Notes under the pieces: generated by a model
What the model saw: the letters and a program-made list of their open reading frames with translations, nothing else
What the model was told of the DNA's origin: nothing
Databases searched by the model: none
Translations under genes and position numbers: made by a program
Shown: one piece after another, positions 23,741 to 32,277 of the stretch
Layout of the letters: every line of letters begins with the position of its first letter
Numbering within the stretch: the stretch's first letter is position 1
Source of the DNA: Flavobacterium sp. SLB02
GTDB lineage: Bacteria; Bacteroidota; Bacteroidia; Flavobacteriales; Flavobacteriaceae
DNA length: 64,000 nucleotides
Reading direction: 5' to 3'
NCBI RefSeq assembly: GCF_009664855.1
Contig: NZ_CP045928.1
Span: 558,001 to 622,000 of the forward strand

Positions 23741-24565
23741 CAGATTTGTGTAATTTTGGTAAGTAATCTAGTGGTGTATTTTAAATTTCGTCTTTTAAAT
23801 CGATTCGATGAAAAAGAGATCTCGAACGTGAACAAAAAAAAAGCTAAGAATTAGCAACAGAAGCACATATAACAGACTGCGTTATAAGTATATTTTTTAG
23901 GAAGAATGTAATACGCTATGCTTTCAGTTGTTTTCAAAATATAATTCTTTATGGTTTCAAATATTTTTATACTCTACTAGTCCTATAGACAAAGTTAATT
24001 TTAATATAATAAAATCCAAAAATTTGTTCATTTTTTTTCACTTCGGTAGCAAAATATGCAATTTTATAAGTGATGTTAGTGGTTTAATGTATTGAAAATA
24101 AAGGCATTGAGTTTTTTGATGATCTAAAACAAATGTTAAAAAAGTATCCACTATCAGATTAAAAATGTAGTATTTTATACTTGATTTTCTAGTTTTTGAA
24201 AGGCCGACCCAATTAAAAAACGCTTCAAAAAAGTCTACTATTGACTAATTTAGAACCAGATACGTAATTTTCGGATTAAATATTGTTTTCTGAAGATGTA
24301 ATTTTGTAAGAAAAAAATAGTAATTAACTAGGTAGAAAGATAATAGTAAAGAAATTTTATTACCTGCTTTTACAGCTTTTGCAGTCTTTTTTTATCGGAT
24401 TTGCATGGATGTATATTTGCTATTGGGAAATTTCAGGAGAAAAATAGCGAAATAAAATTTATTAAACACAACAACAAGCTATTTGTTGTTTTTTCTGGAA
24501 GTATATCAAGAATTAAGCTTAAATTTATATTATTTTAAAGTTTTAGATTACTAATGATTTAAACT
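23741..24565. other. 825-bp AT-rich gene-free interval
   Basis: No ORF with coding character was found on either strand between the susC control region and the moeA promoter. It contains an 8-bp hairpin AACAACAA / TTGTTGTT at 24470-24490 followed by T residues, and an isolated TACGTAATTT word at 24261. Otherwise I see nothing; it may be a decayed gene or insertion. Confidence 0.5.
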
Positions 24566-24579
24566 AAGTAAAAATACTT
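24566..24579 (+). promoter_or_regulatory. AAGT-N6-ACTT operator at the moeA promoter
   Basis: AAGTAAAAATACTT is a 14-bp palindrome of the class shared by nirB (51755), narK (44089) and, in one-base variants, nasA/fnr (38473, 38483). Its last T starts a perfect -7 element TATATTTG (24579-24586). A second arm ATAAGTAT at 24589-24596 makes a further palindrome with ATACTTAT (24574-24581). The site sits between -7 and -33, 44 bp before the moeA ATG. Confidence 0.65.
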
Positions 24580-24623
24580 ATATTTGCAATAAGTATTTTT
24601 TGTTTATATACCAAATAGCCACC

Positions 24624-25796
24624 ATGATTCAAGTCGAAGAAGCCTTATCAATTATTGCAGAGAATAGCACTAATATGCCAGTTCAGAAAATTCAGGTGAG
24701 TAAATCACTAGGATATATTTTGGCAGAAACAGTTTATTCTCCAATTGCAATGCCGCCATTTCGTCAATCGGCAATGGATGGTTATGCATTTATTCATAGC
24801 GAAAAACATCAATATGATGTGGTAGGTATTTCACAAGCCGGAGATCATTCAAAAATAAAACTGAAAGAAAATGAAGCGGTGAGGATTTTTACAGGCGCCC
24901 ATGTACCTGATAATGCTGATACTGTAATTATGCAGGAGCACGTAATGGCTACTGAAAGTTCCATTTTAATTACCAGAATGCCCGAACGTTATACAAATGT
25001 TCGCAATAAAGGAGAGCAAATTGGCGAAGAAGAAGTTGTTTTTAAGGCGAATACTTTAATTACACCTGCGGCTATTGGTTTTTTAGCCTGTTTAGGAATT
25101 ACTGAAGTTGAGGTATATAAAAAGCCCAAAGTGGCGATTTTAGTAACGGGAAACGAATTAGTAAAACCTGGTAAGAAATTATCAAAAGGAAAAATTTACG
25201 AAAGTAATTCGGTAATGTTGCAGGCTGCGCTTCAGACAATTGGCGTGAATAAAACCAAAGTTTATAAAGTAAAAGACAATCTCAAAGCCACTAAAAAGGC
25301 ATTAAAAGAAATTTTAAAGAAATATGATATCGTTTTAATTTCTGGAGGAATCTCTGTTGGCGATTACGATTTTGTAAAAGAAGCTTTATTAGAGAACGAT
25401 GTACAGGAACTTTTTTATAAAATCAACCAGAAACCCGGAAAACCAATGTTTTTTGGATCTAAAAATGATACTTTAGTTTTTGCTTTACCTGGAAACCCGG
25501 CTTCATCATTAACTAATTTTTATATTTATGTTTGTCCGGCAATCAAAAACAGAATGGGATTTTCAGATATTCATTTAAAGAAAATGCTTCGAAAATTGAA
25601 TGATAATCTTACCAATACAACGGGAAAAACATTATTTTTAAAAGCTTTGTATGATCAAACCCATGTTACCGTTTTAGACGGTCAGAGTTCAGCAATGCTA
25701 AATACTTTTGCAATTGCCAATAGTTTATTAGTGGTTCCAAATGATGTGGAAAGCTTAAAAAAAGGACAACTGGTGACTATTTTACCAATAGATTAG
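24624..25796 (+). CDS. moeA: Molybdopterin molybdenumtransferase
   Basis: A 390-residue protein from the ATG at 24624 (MIQVEEALSIIAENS). A TTG at 24600 in the same frame would add eight residues lying within the likely transcript leader, so it is not preferred. Visible MoeA motifs are MPPFRQSAMDGYA, FTGAHVPDNADTVIMQEH, ILVTGNELVKPG, the MoCF-fold SGGISVGDYDFV and ALPGNPASSLTNFY. MoeA inserts molybdate into adenylated molybdopterin in the cytoplasm. It starts the plus-strand Moco cluster, has its own nitrate-regulon-type promoter, and serves the nitrate reductase encoded at 34877. Confidence 0.94.
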   Translation: MIQVEEALSIIAENSTNMPVQKIQVSKSLGYILAETVYSPIAMPPFRQSAMDGYAFIHSEKHQYDVVGISQAGDHSKIKLKENEAVRIFTGAHVPDNADTVIMQEHVMATESSILITRMPERYTNVRNKGEQIGEEEVVFKANTLITPAAIGFLACLGITEVEVYKKPKVAILVTGNELVKPGKKLSKGKIYESNSVMLQAALQTIGVNKTKVYKVKDNLKATKKALKEILKKYDIVLISGGISVGDYDFVKEALLENDVQELFYKINQKPGKPMFFGSKNDTLVFALPGNPASSLTNFYIYVCPAIKNRMGFSDIHLKKMLRKLNDNLTNTTGKTLFLKALYDQTHVTVLDGQSSAMLNTFAIANSLLVVPNDVESLKKGQLVTILPID

Positions 25797-25951
25797 ATTT
25801 TAAAGGATAGAATAAAAAGGATAGAATAAAGATTAGAGACAATAGAAAAATGAGTAAGAGTTTGAAATGCATTATGTATATTTAAACATACAGCATAAAG
25901 GTGAAACAAAGAAAAATTGAAACAAAAAGATAAAAACCTGAAACAAAAATT

Positions 25952-26698
25952 ATGAGTCTTCTTAGTTCCGAAAATATGCTATTATTCAGCTTCGCCTTAA
26001 TTGTTATTGCTTTTTTGTATTCTAGTGTAGGACATGGCGGCGCATCGGGTTATTTGGCTTTGATGACCATTTTTGCTTTCCCGGTGGCAATTATGAAACC
26101 TTCGGCTTTGCTGTTGAATTTATTTGTGTCCAGTATTTCGTTTTTCTTTTATTGCAGGATGAATTATTTCAAGCCCAAACTTTTTTATCCTTTTGCAATT
26201 GCTTCAGTTCCGGCTGCATTTATTGGAGGTTTTGTGACTTTGGATAGTACAATTTATAAAATTATTCTAGGTATTGTATTGGTTTTTGCAGCACTTAGAT
26301 TGTTTGGGGTATTTAATTTTAAAGAAAAAGAAGCAGTTGAGATTAAATTGCCCTTTGCATTGGCAATAGGATTTATAATAGGTTTATTGTCTGGAATGTT
26401 AGGAATTGGTGGCGGAATTATCCTGAGTCCGATCCTTTTATTCTTGGGCTGGGCAACGGTAAAAGAGTCTGCAGCAATATCAAGTTTATTCATTTTTGTG
26501 AATTCATTTGCAGGTATGTTAGGTTTCTTTTTAGGAGGAAAAACAATCCCGATGGAGAGTTTTTATTTGGTTCCTATTGCAGTTATTGGAGGAGTTTTAG
26601 GCGGATTTTACGGAAGTGGCTATTTCTCTAATAAAACATTAAAATTTGTGTTAGGAACTGTGATATTAATGGCAAGTATAAAATTGATCTTTCCCTAA
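25952..26698 (+). CDS. TauE/SafE (TSUP) family anion transporter
   Basis: A 248-residue membrane protein of about eight helices in two homologous halves. The family repeats are visible as YSSVGHGGASGYLALM near residue 22 and LLSGMLGIGGGIILSPILLFLG near residue 148. TSUP proteins move sulfite, sulfonates or other small anions. It lies between moeA (155 bp upstream) and mobA (175 bp downstream) on the same strand. In this context nitrite or sulfite export, or molybdate/sulfate-type anion traffic, are possible; the substrate is not shown. Confidence 0.87.
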   Translation: MSLLSSENMLLFSFALIVIAFLYSSVGHGGASGYLALMTIFAFPVAIMKPSALLLNLFVSSISFFFYCRMNYFKPKLFYPFAIASVPAAFIGGFVTLDSTIYKIILGIVLVFAALRLFGVFNFKEKEAVEIKLPFALAIGFIIGLLSGMLGIGGGIILSPILLFLGWATVKESAAISSLFIFVNSFAGMLGFFLGGKTIPMESFYLVPIAVIGGVLGGFYGSGYFSNKTLKFVLGTVILMASIKLIFP

Positions 26699-26710
26699 AA
26701 TGAGTTTAAA

Positions 26711-26850
26711 TTTTAAACACATCAAAACATAGATTTTATAGTTCGCGGAAAGATCATAATGATAACACGTTATCACATAATTATTTGTATTCATGCAAAG
26801 TGAAACGACTTTTAAGCAGTCTGAAAAGCTATGACTCTATGTGTTAAAAA
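26711..26850. repeat. Dispersed 'ACACATAGAAACATAG' repeat copy
   Basis: TTTTAAACACATCAAAACATAG at the left and GCTATGACTCTATGTGTTAAAA at the right form the inverted ends, with AAAGTGAAACGACTTTTAAG inside the right half. It fills the tauE-mobA gap; family as at 48405-48548. Confidence 0.75.
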
Positions 26851-26873
26851 GCTATAATTATAAATGATTAAAT

Positions 26874-27446
26874 ATGGAAGCTTTAACAGTATTTATTCTT
26901 TGTGGAGGAAAAAGCTCCCGAATGCAGTCAGAGAAAGGATTGGTTCTGTTTCAGAATAAACCATTTATTGAACATATTATTAAAGCAGTTTTACCCATTA
27001 CATTGACTATAAAATTAATAACAAATAATAAGGAATACGATTATTTACCGTACCAAAAAATACCCGACATAATTACTGATAAAGGGCCTTTGGGAGGGAT
27101 TTATACGGCTTTAACAAATTCTGAAACAGAATTCAATTTGATTCTGAGTTGTGATATTCCGTTAATTTCGACTGAATTATTATCAGAATTAATTTCGAAA
27201 CACAATCAGGAAGCTGAAATTACCGTTTTTGCTTCTGAAAGCAGAATGCATCCCTTAATTGGAATTTATTCTAAAAAAGTATTACCCGTTATCAAAAGCG
27301 CAATTGATAATGACGATTTAAAAATGATGAATTTAATAGCGAAAATTCCGCATCAAATCATCACGATAGAAGAAAGTGAAAATTTTCATCTGACCAATAT
27401 TAATTCCGTTGACGAATTAAACGACCTGAATATCAATTTAAGTTAA
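26874..27446 (+). CDS. mobA: Molybdenum cofactor guanylyltransferase
   Basis: A 190-residue nucleotidyltransferase of normal MobA length. The GTP-binding signature FILCGGKSSRMQSEKGLV is at the N-terminus, and DKGPLGGIYTAL and LSCDIPLIS (metal-binding Asp) follow. It joins GMP to Mo-molybdopterin to give the MGD cofactor used by DMSO-reductase-family enzymes, matching the NasA-type nitrate reductase nearby. It ends 5 bp before the SUMT gene, so the two are co-transcribed. Confidence 0.92.
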   Translation: MEALTVFILCGGKSSRMQSEKGLVLFQNKPFIEHIIKAVLPITLTIKLITNNKEYDYLPYQKIPDIITDKGPLGGIYTALTNSETEFNLILSCDIPLISTELLSELISKHNQEAEITVFASESRMHPLIGIYSKKVLPVIKSAIDNDDLKMMNLIAKIPHQIITIEESENFHLTNINSVDELNDLNINLS

Positions 27447-27451
27447 AAGCT

Positions 27452-28243
27452 ATGCGAAATTTAAAAATACCAAAATTAACTGTTGTAGGCGCAGGTCCTG
27501 GCGATGCTGAATTAATTACATTAAAAGCAATAAAAGCTTTAGAGAATGCTGATGTTGTTTTATACGATGCGCTTGTCAATGAAGAGTTATTGCAATATGC
27601 GACAAAGGCAGAAATTGTTTTTGTGGGTAAAAGATTAGGTTGCCACGCTTACACGCAGGATCAGATTAACGAATTGATTGTTTCGATGGCAAATCGTTAT
27701 GGTCATGTAGTACGCTTAAAAGGTGGTGATCCGTTTATTTTTGGCAGAGGAAGTGAAGAAATTGAATATGCAGAACAATTTGGGTTAGAAAGCAATATTG
27801 TTCCGGGAATTTCGTCTGCTTTAGGAGTTCCGGCTTCGGTTGGAATAAGTCTGACACAGCGACAAATTGCCGAAAGTTTTTGGGTAATTACAGGAACAAC
27901 TTCTAATCATGAATTGTCTAAAGATGTTCATTTAGCTTCAAAATCGAATGCGACGGTGGTTATTTTGATGGGAATGCATAAATTAGAGGAAATCATTGCG
28001 ATCTATCAGCAAAATAGACAAGATGATTTGCCCATAGCCATTATTCAGAACGGTACTAAAAATAGCGAACAAAAAGTAGTAGGAACGATAAGTTCAATTA
28101 GTAAATTAGTAGCTGAAAATAAAATTTCGTCACCGGCAATTATTGTCATTGGTGAGGTAGTAAAAAACACTTCAAGTCTGACTTCTTATTTTCAGGAACA
28201 TTTTGAAGATGAATTTATTTTTCAGAATTTAAATTTAAAATAA
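27452..28243 (+). CDS. cobA: Uroporphyrinogen-III C-methyltransferase (SUMT)
   Basis: A 263-residue methyltransferase with the tetrapyrrole methylase motifs VVGAGPGDAELITLKA, VLYDALVNEELL, VRLKGGDPFIFGRGSEE, VPGISSALGVPA and ILMGMHKL. It methylates uroporphyrinogen III twice to precorrin-2, the first step to siroheme, which the NirB nitrite reductase needs. Only the SUMT domain is present; the CysG-N/Met8-type dehydrogenase-chelatase is not in this window. Its TAA overlaps the moaD ATG by one base (taatg), so translation is coupled. Confidence 0.93.
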   Translation: MRNLKIPKLTVVGAGPGDAELITLKAIKALENADVVLYDALVNEELLQYATKAEIVFVGKRLGCHAYTQDQINELIVSMANRYGHVVRLKGGDPFIFGRGSEEIEYAEQFGLESNIVPGISSALGVPASVGISLTQRQIAESFWVITGTTSNHELSKDVHLASKSNATVVILMGMHKLEEIIAIYQQNRQDDLPIAIIQNGTKNSEQKVVGTISSISKLVAENKISSPAIIVIGEVVKNTSSLTSYFQEHFEDEFIFQNLNLK

Positions 28244-28479
28244 TGATTGAGATTAAATATTTTGGTGCTGTAGCTGAAAAAACGAAATGTAGTTTCGAAA
28301 AGATAGCTTCTTGTGAATTATCACTGCAGGATTTATTGCAGGATCTGGAGGAGAAATATCGATTTGAATCTATATCTTTTAGCGTGGCAGTAAACCAAAA
28401 AATTCTACCAAAAGAAGCAGATTACAAGTTGCAAACAAGTGATATCGTGGCCTTATTACCGCCTTTTGCAGGAGGATAA
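28243..28479 (+). CDS. moaD: Molybdopterin synthase small subunit
   Basis: A 78-residue ubiquitin-fold protein ending in the required Gly-Gly (PPFAGG), which is adenylated by MoeB and then thiocarboxylated to supply sulfur to molybdopterin. The body (IEIKYFGAVAEKT ... LQDLLQDLEEKY ... SVAVNQKIL) is typical MoaD. It starts within the SUMT stop codon and is followed by moeB after 11 bp. Confidence 0.92.
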   Translation: MIEIKYFGAVAEKTKCSFEKIASCELSLQDLLQDLEEKYRFESISFSVAVNQKILPKEADYKLQTSDIVALLPPFAGG

Positions 28480-28490
28480 ATTGAGTTTGT

Positions 28491-29561
28491 ATGAATACAA
28501 CAGCACGTTATAACAGGCAAATAATACTTCCTGAAATAGGAGAGGACGGTCAGGATAAATTATCTAAAGCTAAAGTTCTGGTTATTGGAGCAGGAGGTTT
28601 GGGCGCATCTATATTGCCATATTTAGCTGCGGCCGGCGTTGGCGAAATAGGAATTGTTGATGATGATGTTATCGAAATTTCGAATTTGCATCGTCAGGTG
28701 ATTTATAAAAGTTCGGCTGTTGGAAAATATAAAGCAGAGGAAGCGAAATTGATGATTACCCAATTGAATCCGCTTGTAAAAGTGACTGCGATTACGGAGA
28801 AATTATCTGGAAAAAATGCTATTTCCTTATTTGAAAATTATGACATTATTGTTGATGCAACGGATAATATTGCAATTAAATATCTCATAAACGATGCGTG
28901 TTTGATAACTAATAAACCTATGGTTTACGGATCTATTTTTAGATTTCAAGGCCAGGTTTCGGTTTTTAATTATCAAAATGGACCCACTTACAGATGTTTA
29001 TATCCGGATGAAAATACACAATCAGCCAGTTGTGAAGATGCCGGAGTAATCGGAATTACAGTTGGGATTATCGGAATGCTTCAGGCAAACGAAGTCATCA
29101 AAATGATTTTGGAAATTGGAGAAGTTTTGAGTGGTAAAATAGTAGTGTATAATATTTTGAATAATGAACAGCAAAAATATGACTTTGATAAAAGGGATGT
29201 TCAATTGATGAACAAAGAGATTTTTGATAAAAAATATAAAGAAGAAAATCAAATTGAAGAGGTAAATTTTCACTCGCTTTTGGATGAAATCAATAATGAT
29301 GAGGTTTTATTTCTAGACGTTAGAAATAGTGATGAATTACCAAAAATCAATTTGAAGAATCAAATCCAGATTCCTTTAATGAATTTTGAAAATCAAATTG
29401 AAAAACTGGACAAAAACCAAACAATTTACATTTTCTGTCAATCCGGAATCAGAAGTAAAATTGCAGCAGAATTGCTGGAGAGACATCAATTTAAAAATAT
29501 AAAAAGTATTGCTGGTGGTGCTTTGGCAATGAAGCAATTGTTGAAAGAGATAAAAATATAG
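28491..29561 (+). CDS. moeB: MoeB/ThiF adenylyltransferase with rhodanese domain
   Basis: A 356-residue two-domain protein. Residues 1-230 form the E1-like adenylyltransferase with RYNRQIILPEIGEDGQ, the ATP loop VIGAGGLGASILPYLAA and DDDVIEISNLHRQVIY; a zinc-type cysteine pair appears around CLYP and SCEDAG. Residues about 255-355 form a rhodanese with an active cysteine in FCQSGIRSK. It activates the MoaD C-terminus and, through the rhodanese, probably provides the sulfur, as in eukaryotic MOCS3. Placement after moaD supports MoeB over ThiF. Confidence 0.9.
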   Translation: MNTTARYNRQIILPEIGEDGQDKLSKAKVLVIGAGGLGASILPYLAAAGVGEIGIVDDDVIEISNLHRQVIYKSSAVGKYKAEEAKLMITQLNPLVKVTAITEKLSGKNAISLFENYDIIVDATDNIAIKYLINDACLITNKPMVYGSIFRFQGQVSVFNYQNGPTYRCLYPDENTQSASCEDAGVIGITVGIIGMLQANEVIKMILEIGEVLSGKIVVYNILNNEQQKYDFDKRDVQLMNKEIFDKKYKEENQIEEVNFHSLLDEINNDEVLFLDVRNSDELPKINLKNQIQIPLMNFENQIEKLDKNQTIYIFCQSGIRSKIAAELLERHQFKNIKSIAGGALAMKQLLKEIKI

Positions 29562-29733
29562 CCACAGATTAAAGGATTCAAATGATTATTGAAAATAGTC
29601 TAAGAGATTTGTTAGCCACGAATTTCACGAATTTTCACGAATTAAATTTTACCAATTATTAAGAATAAAAATTAGTGAAAATTTGTGAAATTCGTGGTAG
29701 AACGAAAAATCATTTAAATCCTTTAATCTGTGG
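29562..29733. repeat. Nested double inverted repeat between moeB and moaE
   Basis: The outer arms are GCCACAGATTAAAGGATT (starting in the last base of the moeB stop) and AAATCCTTTAATCTGTGG (29716-29733). Inner arms GCCACGAATTTCACGAATT (29614-29632) and GTGAAATTCGTGG pair inside it. Relatives of the inner arm are at 57011-57092, 4311-4341 and near 263. It splits the otherwise compact moa operon and may be a transcript hairpin. Confidence 0.75.
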
Positions 29734-29747
29734 AAAAAAAATAAAAA

Positions 29748-30185
29748 ATGAGTAAAAATGTATTTGTAGAAGGGCCAATTGCTCCTGAATTTATAGCCGA
29801 GTCGATTGCTAAACATCAATCGAAACATACGATTGGGGCACATAATATTTTTTTAGGACAAGTTCGTGCCGATGTTATTCATGATAATACGGTTGTAGCA
29901 ATCGATTATACTGCTTATACTGATATGGCAAATGAAGCATTGTATACAATTCGCGAAAAAGCATTTGCTAAATTCGACTTGACCTGTATGCACATTTACC
30001 ATAGTTTAGGAGTGGTAAAAGCAGGTGAAATTTGCTTATTTGTATTTGTTTCGGCAACGCGACGCAAACAAGTTTATGAAGCAACAGAAGCTATTGTAAA
30101 CTGGATAAAAACCGATGTGCCAATCTTTGGTAAAGAAATGTTTGAAAACGATACATTCACCTGGAAACAAAATACTAATGGTTGA
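29748..30185 (+). CDS. moaE: Molybdopterin synthase large subunit
   Basis: A 145-residue protein with MoaE features: FLGQVRADVIHDNTVVAIDYTAYTDMANEAL, then MHIYHSLGVVKAGEICLFVFVSATRRKQVYEATEAIVNWIK and PIFGKEMFEN with the catalytic-lysine region. It forms the heterotetramer with MoaD that converts cPMP to molybdopterin. The stop overlaps the moaC start by 8 bp. Confidence 0.92.
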   Translation: MSKNVFVEGPIAPEFIAESIAKHQSKHTIGAHNIFLGQVRADVIHDNTVVAIDYTAYTDMANEALYTIREKAFAKFDLTCMHIYHSLGVVKAGEICLFVFVSATRRKQVYEATEAIVNWIKTDVPIFGKEMFENDTFTWKQNTNG

Positions 30186-31092
30186 TATTACGCATAAAAT
30201 AAACACCTTAAGAGCTGCAACAGCAACAGCAATTGTCAAAGTAAGTAAACAAGAAACAATTGATGCTGTGGTGAATAATCTGGTGCCAAAAGGGAATGTG
30301 TTCGAAATGGCGAAAACAGCAGGGTTATTCGCAGTAAAAAATACGCATTTATCGATTCCGGATTGTCATCCTATTCCAATTGAGTTTACTTCGGTTGACT
30401 ATAAAATTGAGGATCTAACGATCGAAATTATCTTTAATGTAAAAACAGTTTACAAAACAGGCGTCGAGGTTGAAGCCATGCACGGAGCATCGATAGTGGC
30501 GTTGACGATGTATGATATGTTAAAACCGATTGATAAAGAAATCGAAATTTCGACTATTAAATTAATTAATAAAGAGGGTGGAAAATCATCTTTCAAAAAT
30601 AAATTTTCGAATGTAATCAAAGCAGCAGTTTTTGTTTGTTCTGATTCTATTTTTGCAGGTGATAAGGAAGATCGTTCCGGAAAAATCATCGTAGAAAAAT
30701 TGAATGCCTGCGGAGTTGAAACGGCCCATTATGAAATTATTCCTGACGAATTAGATATTATTCAGGAAAAAACTAAGGCTTTTGCCAAAGAACATCAGTT
30801 GGTTATTTTTACGGGAGGAACAGGATTATCAACAAGAGATGTTACGCCCGAAGCTTTATCGCCATTACTGGAAAGCAGAATTCCGGGAATTGAAGAAGCG
30901 ATTCGCAATTATGGCCAGCAAAGAATGCCGTATGCGATGTTGTCCAGAACAGTTGCAGGAACATTAGGAAAAAGTTTGATTTTGGCTTTGCCGGGATCAA
31001 CAAACGGAGCCAGAGAATCTATGGATGCTGTTTTTCCTCATGTATTGCATGTTTTACATATTTTAAAAGGAAAAAATCATGATACCCTCTAA
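30178..31092 (+). CDS. MoaC-MoaB/MogA fusion protein
   Basis: A 304-residue fusion. The ATG at 30178 (MVDITHKINTLRAATATA) is the MoaC start; an upstream TTG at 30115 would add 21 residues lying wholly inside moaE. Residues 1-150 are MoaC (cPMP synthase accessory: PDCHPIPIEF, GVEVEAMHGASIVALTMYDM, KEGGKSSF). Residues 160-304 are a MoaB/MogA domain (VFVCSDSIFAGDKEDRSG, TGGTGLSTRDVTPEAL, ALPGSTNGARESMD), which adenylates molybdopterin. The fusion explains why no separate mog gene is present. It overlaps moaE by 8 bp and moaA by 14 bp, implying translational coupling. Confidence 0.9.
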   Translation: MVDITHKINTLRAATATAIVKVSKQETIDAVVNNLVPKGNVFEMAKTAGLFAVKNTHLSIPDCHPIPIEFTSVDYKIEDLTIEIIFNVKTVYKTGVEVEAMHGASIVALTMYDMLKPIDKEIEISTIKLINKEGGKSSFKNKFSNVIKAAVFVCSDSIFAGDKEDRSGKIIVEKLNACGVETAHYEIIPDELDIIQEKTKAFAKEHQLVIFTGGTGLSTRDVTPEALSPLLESRIPGIEEAIRNYGQQRMPYAMLSRTVAGTLGKSLILALPGSTNGARESMDAVFPHVLHVLHILKGKNHDTL

Positions 31093-32086
31093 AACCATTT
31101 TAACGGATGATTTTGGGCGAAAACACAATTATTTGCGTATTTCGCTGTTAGAGAAATGCAATTTGCGTTGTACGTATTGCATGCCTGCTGACGGAATCGC
31201 ATTATCTTCAAAAGCCAGTTTAATGACGGCCGATGAGATTTTTTCGATCGCCCGGACTTTCGTAGAAAATGGTGTTGATAAAATTAGATTAACAGGAGGA
31301 GAACCGCTTTTGCGAAAAGATTTTTCTGAGATTGTTTTAAAATTAGCCACGCTTGGAGTTGCTCTTTCGATTACTACAAATGGTATTTTGATTGATCGCC
31401 ATATTGATGTTTTAAAGCAAAACAAAATCAATAAAATCAATTTGAGTCTTGATACGCTGGTTTCTTCCAAATTTCATTCTGTAACACTTAGAAATCAGTT
31501 TGAGAAAGTAGTTGATAATTTGCATTTGCTTTTGAATAATGATTTTAAGGTAAAAGTAAATGTAGTTTTGATGAAAGGTTTTAATGAAAATGAAATTATA
31601 GATTTTGTCAAATTAACGCAGCATTTACCTTTATCAGTTCGTTTTATCGAATTTATGCCTTTTGCAGGAAACGAGTGGGACAGAAGTAAAATGATTTCTC
31701 AAAACGAAATTTTATCAGAACTGGAGAAAACTTTCTCTTCTGAAGAAATTCAGAAACTCGAAGACGAAAAAAACTTCACGGCGAGAACTTATAGAATAAA
31801 AGATTTTCAGGGCGATTTTGGAATCATAAGTTCTATTACAAATCCGTTTTGTGATGGCTGCAACAGAATTCGTCTTACGGCAAACGGAAAAATCAAGAAT
31901 TGCCTTTTCTCTAATTCCGAAACCGATTTACTTACCGCTTTAAGGAATGGAGAATCGATTACTAATTTGATTTCTGAATCTATAAAAAGTAAAAAGAAAG
32001 TCAGAGCAGGAATGGTTACGCTCGAAGAAATAGACGATCCTAAACTTCACTTTGATAATCGTAGTATGATTGCGATTGGGGGATAG
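31079..32086 (+). CDS. moaA: GTP 3',8-cyclase
   Basis: A 335-residue radical SAM enzyme of normal length. The N-terminal SAM cluster is in CNLRCTYC, followed by RLTGGEPLLRKDF. The C-terminal second cluster is in FCDGCNRIRLTANGKIKNCLF, and the protein ends in Gly-Gly. With MoaC it makes cPMP from GTP, the first step to molybdenum cofactor. It is the last gene of the plus-strand Moco operon; the palindromic repeat at 32111-32208 follows 24 bp later and may help end transcription. Confidence 0.94.
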   Translation: MIPSKTILTDDFGRKHNYLRISLLEKCNLRCTYCMPADGIALSSKASLMTADEIFSIARTFVENGVDKIRLTGGEPLLRKDFSEIVLKLATLGVALSITTNGILIDRHIDVLKQNKINKINLSLDTLVSSKFHSVTLRNQFEKVVDNLHLLLNNDFKVKVNVVLMKGFNENEIIDFVKLTQHLPLSVRFIEFMPFAGNEWDRSKMISQNEILSELEKTFSSEEIQKLEDEKNFTARTYRIKDFQGDFGIISSITNPFCDGCNRIRLTANGKIKNCLFSNSETDLLTALRNGESITNLISESIKSKKKVRAGMVTLEEIDDPKLHFDNRSMIAIGG

Positions 32087-32110
32087 CTCTTTTGGAGTTT
32101 ACGCAATATT

Positions 32111-32208
32111 GTCATTTCGAGGTACGAGAAATCTTCGCAAGTAACTCCGCAACGAAAACCCAATCTTTGTCGAGCTTCTTGTGGAGATTTCTCGTACCTC
32201 GAAATGAC
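32111..32208. repeat. 98-bp palindromic repeat, GTCATTTCGA family
   Basis: GTCATTTCGAGGTACGAGAA at the left is a perfect inverted copy of the right end TTCTCGTACCTCGAAATGAC. The inner part carries CAATCTTTGTCGAGCTTCTTG as in the 6161-6260 copy. It lies between the convergent moaA and lysine-rich genes. Confidence 0.85.
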
Positions 32209-32277
32209 AAACTATAGGAATGAGTTTTTGTCAAATAAAAAAGGTCTAACTTTTTCAAGTCAAACCTTCTTTCTAAA

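Noticed and set aside
24450..24530. A second Cys-Cys-Cys leader frame on the minus strand (…ACCCV-stop)
   Set aside because: The frame has no ATG before an upstream in-frame stop, and no sulfur gene follows directly. It arises from the AACAACAA hairpin word and looks coincidental.
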